From NCBI GenBank assembly GCA_003427395.1, contig BFEA01000897.1, positions 35,396 through 59,791 of the forward strand: a stretch of DNA of 24,396 bases. The letters run 5' to 3'. Below the pieces are notes generated by a model. That model saw only the letters and a program-made list of their open reading frames with translations. It searched no databases and was not told the DNA's origin. Position 1 is the stretch's first letter. Every line of letters begins with the position of its first letter. The position numbers and the translations under genes are program-made. Shown here piece by piece: positions 18,336-24,396 of this stretch. Source of the stretch: Chara braunii (Eukaryota > Streptophyta > Charophyceae > Charales > Characeae).

Positions 18336-18636
18336 GGAGGGTGAATCGCTCCTGACGAGCCAGGAGCATGCTCAAGTCCAGAAGAGAGGACACGACGTCC
18401 TCACGAGTCGCAAGCTGCTCGCTGCAACGGGTTGAGTGAATGGCTCGACGCGTCGGTAGTCGCGGTAGGGAAGGAGGGGAGACGGTGGTCTGCGGAGGCG
18501 TAGACGATACTGCGACAGAGGGCTGAGTACACTCTGTTGGATTCTGCGGGACCTCAACTCCAGTAGAGAGAGGGGCAAACTGTGACGGGGATGTCGGGAA
18601 ACCGGCTACTGAGGAGGCCGCAGGTGTACACTGCAC
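18184..18636 (-). pseudogene. Element C gag-pol linker
   Basis: A 150-codon open stretch between the gag stop and protease: Ser/Thr/Pro-rich N-terminal half, then REDVVSSLLDLSMLLARQERF and a segment (DRTLPIIPVRLG) that leads into the protease. It is in a different frame from gag, so either a programmed shift once existed or decay has separated them. No catalytic motif of its own. Confidence 0.5.
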
Positions 18637-18641
18637 CGTGG

Positions 18642-20690
18642 CTAGGAGGCGACGCGGGGATGCGAGGCGTCGGGGGGGGACTGAGCATGACGCTGGCGGG
18701 AAAGGTCAGCGTAGTGGCGGTCAAGGGCGGTGGTGTAAGGGCACCGCGAGGAGGTATGACCGTCTTGACGACATCGCAAACACCCACGTCGGCCCAAAAT
18801 AGTCGCGCACTCCTCAACGGAAAGGACACCGCGAGGAGGAACAAAGCCCTGAGGGAGGTCTTGCTGAGGGACCTCGAGGGGCAACGAGCCAGCGTGACGA
18901 GGGCGGCTGCGTGCCCGGGAAAGGTTGGAGAGGATGAGCTGGAGGCGCTCAGCCATAGGGAGAGTAGGGTCCTCCAGGTGGTGGTGGACGACCTCACCAA
19001 GGTCGAGGTCGTCGCTATGGTCACCATCTGGTGACAGCGGGGCACCAGCGTCCTGCTCACCATACTCGAGCGCGCTGAAGCGGCGCGAGAAGTGGCGGCC
19101 CTGCTGCGCGGAACTGCGGGGGTGACCACGGAAAGGGGAACGGCGCTGGGAACTTGAAGTGTCGTGAGAGGAGGAGGAGGTGTAGCCCGTGCGCTGAGGC
19201 TGGGAGGAGGAGGCAGGGGGAAGACGGGCCCGCATCCGCAGATGGTCCCTGGCGGCCTCGTAAGCCTGCGGGGCCGATGTGAACTCGTACCGCCATAGCT
19301 CGGAGCGGTACTCGAGCGGAAGGCTGGCCAAGAAACGATCGATAAGGGCCGCCTCGGGGAGGAACGCCATGTCACAAATTAGGCGGGCGTCCTGAAAGAC
19401 CTGGATGTGGCGATCCAGGCCGGTCGTGCCACCAGAGACGGACCAGCATGTAGTGACGACACGGTCGAAGGCGTCAGTCACGTCATATCGGGCTCCGAAG
19501 CGATCCTCGAGGAACGCCTGGAAATCCATAAAGGTCGGAGTCCGACCCGCACGAACAGAGTAAGTGTAGAAATCCTCCCAGGCGCCGGAAGGACCGCCAC
19601 ACAGGCGCGTGGAGAGGTGAGCCACCCACGTGTCGGGTGCGGCACCCATGAGCTGGAGCGTGCGGGTGGCAGACTGTAGCCACCGAGACACGCGTATGCC
19701 TGTACCGTCATACAAGGCAATGTCCGTCAAGCGGACGAGTGGTGCGCCACCGTTTTGGCGGCGAGGAAAACGCGAAGCAGGGGACTGCGCTACGGCTGAA
19801 TAAGTCGGCGCAAGTCCTGGAGGAGGGAGCGCAACTGACTGTACGCCCGGGCCGCATGGTGGAGCGGCGGGGGAAACAGCGACAGTCTGCACGGGAGCTG
19901 CAGTAGAAGAGGTTGCAGCAACCAAGGGGATAGGGAGGACGTATGATGGGGATGGGTGGAATGTAGGGCGAGGGAAGCGAGCCTGCATGGAAGGAAGAGT
20001 AGAGGAAGAAGGGGGTGCGCCAGAAGGCGCGGCCACCTGTGAGGGTGGGGGAGGCTGAAGGCGTGAGACGGCGAGGTCGGCCCCGAGTTGGGCAATCTCG
20101 TCCTCGAGACCACGAATGTAGGTCGTGCGAGGGGTAGCAGGAGGAAGAGTGGGGGAAGTGGACGCACGAGCGGCGCGGGGCATCCCTGAGGGGGGAGAGC
20201 CAGGTGGCGCTGCGGTCGTGCGAAGGGGAGGGAGAAGCGGGGCATCCGGAAAAGCTGAGACCATGGTAGCGGGTTGTTATACCGTGGTCGTAGTGACAAT
20301 ATCTGGGCGGGTGCACCCGTAGACTGAGGGAGGGCCTGGCTCGTGGCGGCCATCGTGCTAGGGGCGTGGACAATCACCACGATGGTCGGGTCGGGGGCGG
20401 CGGAGGAGGAAGCTCCACCGTGGGCACCCTGTCGGAGGACGGGGGACCCGGACTGGGAGCGAGGAGATGCAGGCAGCTTCCTGGAGTTGCTGCATGCCGG
20501 CGGCAAGGGTCGCCACCTGCGCCTGTAAAGGCGCAAGGATCGCGAGTTGCGCCTGAATGGGTACGAGGAGGGAGGTGATAAGGGTGTGCAGATCCCCAGG
20601 GGGCTGGTGACCCTGATCCGTCGGCACGGGTGAGGAGCCCTGTGCCGTGATCGTCGCCGCGTCGGCGGCGTGCGACACACCGTCGGCCAT
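18642..20690 (-). pseudogene. gag: Element C gag polyprotein
   Basis: Ty3/gypsy Gag. A plausible ATG at 20690 begins MADGVSHAADAATI with a short coiled-coil-like run (LITSLLVPIQAQLAILAPLQAQVATLAAGMQQL). Stops at 20358-20360 and just before 20264 interrupt it; from the ATG at 20264 the frame is open for 540 codons. Contents: Pro/Ala/Ser-rich N-terminal region, then a capsid-like core (LYDGTGIRVSRWLQSATRTL, AWEDFYTYSV, FMDFQAFLEDRFGARYD, LIDRFLASLPLEYRSELWRYEF), a Ser/Arg linker, and a CCHC zinc knuckle CLRCRQDGHTSSRC near the C-terminus for RNA binding. GC-rich coding contrasts with the AT-rich insert in the same element. Confidence 0.85.
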
Positions 20691-20876
20691 GGGGAGGTGA
20701 CGGGCCGGACTGGAGGGGGCCAGGAGAGGTCCGCGTGAGCAGACGGCGTACGGGGGAGTCCGCGGCAGAAGGCGGCGGACGGCGCTAGCAAGGCTGGCGC
20801 GGGCGCCGTCAAAGGGGGAGGGGTGGTTCGGGTCCAGGGTGCCCGAATAGGAAGGGGGGTAGGGGGGGGGTTGAAG

Positions 20877-20915
20877 AACCCTAAACCCTAAAAAAACCCT
20901 AAGAAAACCCTAACC
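20877..20915. repeat. Interstitial telomere-like repeats
   Basis: Four degenerate units of the plant telomere motif CCCTAAA with A-rich spacing, in the element C leader just upstream of gag. Isolated GGGTTAG/TTTAGGG words also occur near 20934 and 21498. It could be a true telomere-derived patch or simply A/C-rich leader drift. Confidence 0.6.
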
Positions 20916-21113
20916 GAAGTTTGAGTGGTTAGGGTACGTTGCTGGTGGCCTAATCAAGAAAATAAAATAGCAAGCATAGGGGGAGGGGAAGGCGGGAGAA
21001 AAATAAATAAACAGCGAGATTTCGAGAGAAAATAAAAATAAATAAGGAAATAAATAAATAATAAAATAATTAAATAAATAAGTATTGAAGAGAAGAAACA
21101 ATATTTATTTTTT

Positions 21114-21253
21114 TGAAATTTTCCGCAGCATTTCCTTACCCCCCATGGGGTCAAGAATGTGCCAAGGGGAAAGCAGAGACGAAGATGAGCACACTAGGTT
21201 TCAAGATGCCGCAAATAAAAAAAAAAAAAAANAGAAAATAAATAAAGAAATAA

Positions 21254-21296
<43 letters not shown>

Positions 21297-21472
21297 GTAA
21301 ATAAGTGGATGAGGAGGGCGAGAGAACTGAAGTATCTGATTTTTCAAAAATTTTGGCAGCATTTCGTTACCCCCATGGGGTCGAAGTGTGCCGAAAAAGA
21401 CTAAGTAAGGGAAAATCAGAAAATTTCAGCAGCACTTCGTTACCCCCACGGGGTCAAAACGTATGCCAAAAG
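21114..21472. repeat. Three copies of a ~54-bp motif with palindromic core
   Basis: Copies at 21114-21169, 21345-21399 and 21419-21472. Shared pattern: AAATTTT, GCAGCATTTCGTTACCCC, CATGGGGTC, then GTGCC (copy 3 TATGCC). The core CCCCATGGGG is palindromic in copies 1 and 2; copy 3 has CCCCACGGGG. Located in the leader between primer-binding site and gag, where packaging or dimerisation signals of LTR elements usually lie. Confidence 0.75.
21236..21304. repeat. (AAAT)n microsatellite
   Basis: About 70 bp of AAAT tetranucleotide repeat, preceded by a 20-base A run with one ambiguous base (21232). Confidence 0.95.
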
Positions 21473-22160
21473 CAAGAAAGACTAACACCTAATCAGATTT
21501 AGGGTTGCCGTAAAAAAAATTGAATTTTTAGAATAAATAAAAAAATAAATAAAATAAATCAGAAAATGAGAAAAGAAGGTGGGGAAGAAGATAATTCGAA
21601 TTTTTGGAAAAAAGAGAAAAGATAAATCGAAAGAGATAGAAAGAAGAAAAACAGAATAAATTCGAAGTAGGGGGAAAGGGGAATGAAAAAAGTGAAGGAG
21701 AAAGGAAAGAAATAGGTGAGAAAGAGAAAAAGATGGAAGTGGAAGGTAGGGGGATGATGTGGTGGTAGTTGGGGGAGAGGAGGGTTGGGGAAAGGTGGAT
21801 AGGGATCAAGAAGCAAAGAGAAAAGGAGGAAAGAAAAGAAAAGAAATAAAGAAAGGAGAGCAAAAGAATGGGTGGTGGGAGAAAGGTAGGGTGGGGAAGT
21901 GTAAAAGGAGGAGAGAAAAGATGCAGTAGAAGGTGGGGTAAAGAGAAGGGGTGAGTAAGAGGAGAGAGGAGAGGTAGGGAGAGTGGGTTAGTAGAGGAAG
22001 TGGAGAGAGAGAAGAGATACCTGGCCCTTGGTGTCTCCAAGGACACAAGGTATACCAAGACCAGGAGGGTATTGGCCTTCGCTGCAGCAGCCAGCTGGAG
22101 GAGAGAGGGGGATGAGATCTTGATCAGCCCCTTGCCGCACTTCTGCAGATCTGCAGATCT

Positions 22161-22185
22161 AGGGTCTGCTGTGTGAGCAGACCCT
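22161..22185. repeat. Perfect 10-bp hairpin
   Basis: AGGGTCTGCT and AGCAGACCCT pair around the loop GTGTG. It is preceded by the palindrome CTGCAGATCTGCAG. It lies in the leader of element C; it may be an RNA structure of the element transcript. Confidence 0.6.
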
Positions 22186-22236
22186 CACCACTGTAGAGCA
22201 GCCCCCTAAGCAGGGGGGTCTTGAGTTCCACCACGA

Positions 22237-22252
22237 GCTGCCACGTGGCAGC
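22237..22252. repeat. 16-bp palindrome with G-box core
   Basis: GCTGCCACGTGGCAGC is a perfect palindrome centred on CACGTG, the plant bZIP/bHLH G-box. A second CCACGTG lies at 22260-22266. Either a regulatory site or chance. Confidence 0.5.
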
Positions 22253-22411
22253 GGAGATGGCCACGTGCATAGGCAACAGCAGCCAGCCGGGGGGTGGGGG
22301 GGGTAAATGGCCAGCACGACACCTCTTCAACCTGAGTGTGTCGTGCTCGGCAAGCGCCTGGGTTTAAACCCCAGCAGCTGCAAAACTCCCGGATCTTGAT
22401 AATATAAATTC

Positions 22412-22456
22412 GGGAGCGGGGCGGGGCAGCGGGGCGGAGGGGCGCACGCGCGCGTA
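22412..22456. other. G-quadruplex motif followed by alternating CG tract
   Basis: Five runs of three or four G (22412-22442) with loops of one to four or so bases meet the usual G-quadruplex pattern on the plus strand; CGCACGCGCGCG follows, prone to left-handed DNA. On the element's RNA strand (minus) this would be C-rich. Confidence 0.55.
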
Positions 22457-22628
22457 CAGCAGCCTTGGCCTCGCCGCGCTCGTGGTGGCGCCTGCTTTTT
22501 TCGCCACGTGTCACCTTCTGCATTATTTTTCGCTGGAAAACACCCGAAAAACAGCGAAAAAAAACGCTGTCGGGTTTTGCTGTTTTCCCGGCTGTACGGG
22601 GTGGTGGGTGGAAGCGGGGAACGTTCCC

Positions 22629-22640
22629 GCTCCGATACCA
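22629..22640 (-). promoter_or_regulatory. Primer-binding site of element C (initiator Met tRNA)
   Basis: The minus strand reads TGGTATCGGAGC, one base off the canonical plant TGGTATCAGAGC, separated by a single base from the CA end of the LTR. It fixes the orientation and the internal edge of the 5' LTR. Confidence 0.85.
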
Positions 22641-22641
22641 A

Positions 22642-22951
22642 TGTAGCGGACCCACCAGGTGTGGTGCTCCGCTAGTGATAGAGATGGAGATGGAGGAAGA
22701 AGGGGGGAGCAAGATGCACAACGCAGCTCCCACGCAAGACTCCAACGCACGTACTCCAAAATCGTGCAAGTGTAGAATGATCTCGAAAACAGACAATGGC
22801 TGGGGTATACCCCAGCGGACTGACGGGACTGGACTAGACTGGCTGGTACCAACAGAGGTACCGGCCTGGACTGGACTGCCCCGAATAAAACACAGGCCTG
22901 TGAGAACAGGCCAAAGGGCAGGTCTCACAGGCCCACCAAAGATCCGCTACA
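22642..22951 (-). repeat. 5' LTR of element C
   Basis: A 310-bp block bounded by the short inverted repeats TGTAGCGGA and TCCGCTACA, i.e. canonical TG...CA ends, with the primer-binding site one base inside. It contains the perfect palindrome CTGGGGTATACCCCAG (22800-22815) and a hairpin with 11-bp arms GGCCTGTGAGA / TCTCACAGGCC (22895-22933). The matching 3' LTR is not in the window, as expected because the 3' part of element C is lost at the GBSS junction. ACACT (22952-22956) would be the target duplication copy. Confidence 0.8.
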
Positions 22952-22980
22952 ACACTAGAGTTCGAATCCAGAGGGTTGTA
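22952..22980 (+). other. tRNA B-box-like sequence beside the LTR
   Basis: AGTTCGAATCCAG closely resembles the tRNA/SINE B box (GGTTCGANTCC). No A box or full tRNA fold can be built from the adjoining DNA because the LTR abuts it at 22951. It may be the remains of a SINE or tRNA-derived target site. Confidence 0.3.
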
Positions 22981-23087
22981 GATGTATACAATGATTTTTT
23001 TTTTATTATTATTTTTTTACACGGAAGAGGAAACTTTATTATCACAAGCAATCCAAGAAAAAAAAATAAAAAAGTTATCACAACAAA

Positions 23088-23650
23088 AGAGGAGGCCGAG
23101 AGGGGGAGGGGGAGGAGGCGAAGGAGGATGGAGGGAGGGAGGGAATGAGGAAGAACATGAACAGTGGGAAGAAAAGGAGGAGGAGGGCAAGGAGGAGGAG
23201 CACGAGGATGAAGAGGAGGAGGAGGTGGTGCTGGAGGAGGAGCGGGAAAGCCAGGAGTTAGAGAACAAGAAGGAGGAAGAGGAAGGGTGAAGGTCGGGGA
23301 GGAGGAGGAGGGGGAGGAGGAGGATGAAGCCGATGTGGAGAAAGAGGAGGAGGAAGAGGAGGGGTTCAAGACATGGACGTGGGGGAGGAGGAGGATGAAG
23401 CCGATGTGGAGAAAGAGGAGGAGGAAGAGGAGGGGTTCAGAACATGGACGTGGGGGAGGAGGAGGAGGAGGAGACGAGGGAAGAGGAAGACGAAGAAGAA
23501 TGATGAAGGAGAAGAAGAATGGGGAGGAAGAGGAGGATGACGAGGAGATCGAGAAGGATCAAGAGGAAGTGGATGTGGAGGTGGCCGAGGAGGTGGAAGA
23601 GGAGGAGGAGGAGGAGGAGGAGGAGGAGGAGGAGGAGAAGAAGAAGAAAT
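23088..23650. repeat. Purine-rich (GAGGAG)n tract with a 71-bp tandem duplication
   Basis: About 560 bp of almost pure A/G on the plus strand. A 71-bp unit starting GGATGAAGCCGATGTGG is duplicated (ATGAAGCC at 23324 and 23395) with two or three differences. Because 71 is not a multiple of three, the copies fall in different frames, so the Glu/Lys-rich frames here (e.g. 23287-23697) are unlikely to be protein. Mirror-like purine tracts can form triplex DNA. Confidence 0.85.
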
Positions 23651-23736
23651 GCAGCCACAACGGGAAAGCCATGATTTGGCTCATATTACTTTTTTGACCA
23701 AGTGCACCGAACAAAAGCTCTTGATGAATCGCATCG

Positions 23737-23761
23737 GTCGTTGGTGGGCCCCACCAACGAC
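23737..23761. repeat. 25-bp perfect palindrome
   Basis: Arms GTCGTTGGTGGG and CCCACCAACGAC are perfectly complementary around a single C. It lies in otherwise unremarkable DNA to the right of the purine tract. Confidence 0.8.
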
Positions 23762-24396
23762 TTATCGCAAGACTGCCCCTTAGTATTTATCGTAACGGAG
23801 ACTGCTTCGAGAACAAGTTAATCATCAAGCTTTGTGCCTATCATAAGAGACTCCCCACTTCCTTTGCTGACGTGGCATCTTCGGAGTCTATCTTCATTGA
23901 CATTAGCTTGAGCATTCGCATAGGTTGCTGATGTGGAAGGTGGGCGGTCAATCTGGACATGTCTAGATCTGTCTAGAACACAAGTGCCATGGGGCGAGCG
24001 GGACGATCCGGACATGCCTTGACAGGAGAGACCTGGACCATCTGGACCATCTGGAGATGTCTGAATCTATCCGGATCACTGTGTCTGCGAGTGTTCAAAT
24101 CACCGAAAAACAAAATAAAAAGACACAGAGGTCTGTTACACTTGTTTTTTACTAGTGTCATCAAAGGATTTCTAGTGTCCTTTCAAGGGGCATCTTCCAA
24201 GCTCCTGCGACACACACACCTCCTGATACGACTCAGAATGACGACCGCTACCGCTGTGGCCCACCACCAAGCACAAGCCTTCCCATGCAAAGGGGTCAGC
24301 AGCTCCGCAGCGTGACACAAAGCAAGAGGTGACCTCTAACTACGATCGCAACAGGCCCTGACTGCAAGCAAGATGGGAACGGAGGCTGTTTGAAAC
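23762..24396. other. Right-hand unassigned DNA
   Basis: About 630 bp of mixed composition without a recognisable gene. It holds small repeats of GGACCATCT (near 24035-24052) and GTCTAGA words (near 23962-23975). Short frames (for example 23989-24315 plus) show no domain. Confidence 0.5.

Larger units (their letters stand above)
20916..22628 (-). other. Element C leader, non-coding
   Basis: About 1.7 kb between the primer-binding site and gag: AT-rich AAAT repeats (densest 21236-21304), a three-copy CCCCATGGGG motif, a purine-rich stretch (about 21540-22020; the plus strand is nearly all A and G), palindromes and a G-rich block. Open frames here, such as 21528-22058 minus, are Phe/Ser/Pro-rich translations of the purine tract and not believable genes. 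Confidence 0.6.

Noticed and set aside
18582-19034. Plus-strand ORFs opposite gag C
   Set aside because: Shadow frames of the GC-rich gag coding region.
21528-22058. 176-codon Phe/Ser/Pro-rich minus-strand ORF
   Set aside because: It is the complement of the purine-rich leader and lacks any domain.
22330-22400. Complete tRNA gene around the GGGTTTAAACCCC word
   Set aside because: I could not build a cloverleaf: no acceptor stem or anticodon arm with proper spacing on either strand.
22982-23697. Glu-rich protein gene in the GAGGAG tract
   Set aside because: Purine-only sequence is stop-poor in several frames; the 71-bp duplication breaks the frame and no non-repetitive domain is present.

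Overview
The window looks like repeat-dense nuclear DNA from a streptophyte (green plant lineage). The support is plant-type Ty3/gypsy gag-pol remnants, two sites matching the plant initiator-Met tRNA primer-binding site (TGGTATCAGAGC and TGGTATCGGAGC), a plastid-type granule-bound starch synthase (GBSS) fragment, long CT, TA and AAAT microsatellites, and CCCTAAA telomere-type repeats. A charophyte alga such as Chara or another large-genome streptophyte is my best guess, but the sequence alone does not settle the species. I found no intact host gene, rRNA, tRNA or CRISPR array. Almost every coding remnant is on the minus strand.

Layout, left to right. 1-1230: TA microsatellites carrying a 740-bp MITE-like element with hAT-like CAGGGT ends, plus an extra copy of its right end, then a cruciform-forming GTTGAAC stretch. 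1232-2489: gag remnant and primer-binding site of minus-strand retroelement A. 2490-4600: its probable LTR and leader, non-coding. 4601-13722: retroelement D, bounded by two ~1.8-kb direct repeats read as LTRs. It has a gag, two downstream open segments in the same frame, a G-rich polypurine tract and a very long leader with simple-sequence arrays, but no pol, so it looks like a gag-only, non-autonomous element. 13723-14810: an intronless, frameshifted GBSS pseudogene. 14811-22951: retroelement C, a degenerate minus-strand Ty3/gypsy element with 5' LTR, primer-binding site, structured leader, gag, protease, reverse transcriptase, RNase H and the first part of integrase. Its RNase H/integrase junction is split by a 973-bp inverted-repeat DNA element flanked by a 4-bp ATCC target duplication. 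22952-24396: a purine-rich low-complexity tract with a 71-bp tandem duplication, then apparently non-coding DNA.

Nothing here forms a working pathway. The picture is a nest of elements that inserted into or joined one another: the inverted-repeat element entered C, C is fused to the GBSS fragment, and D abuts the GBSS fragment. The best leads are the unclassified inverted-repeat element with a hairpin terminus, the GBSS/Ty3 chimeric junction, the conserved four-fold YxLAQLF repeat in D, and a three-copy motif in the leader of C.
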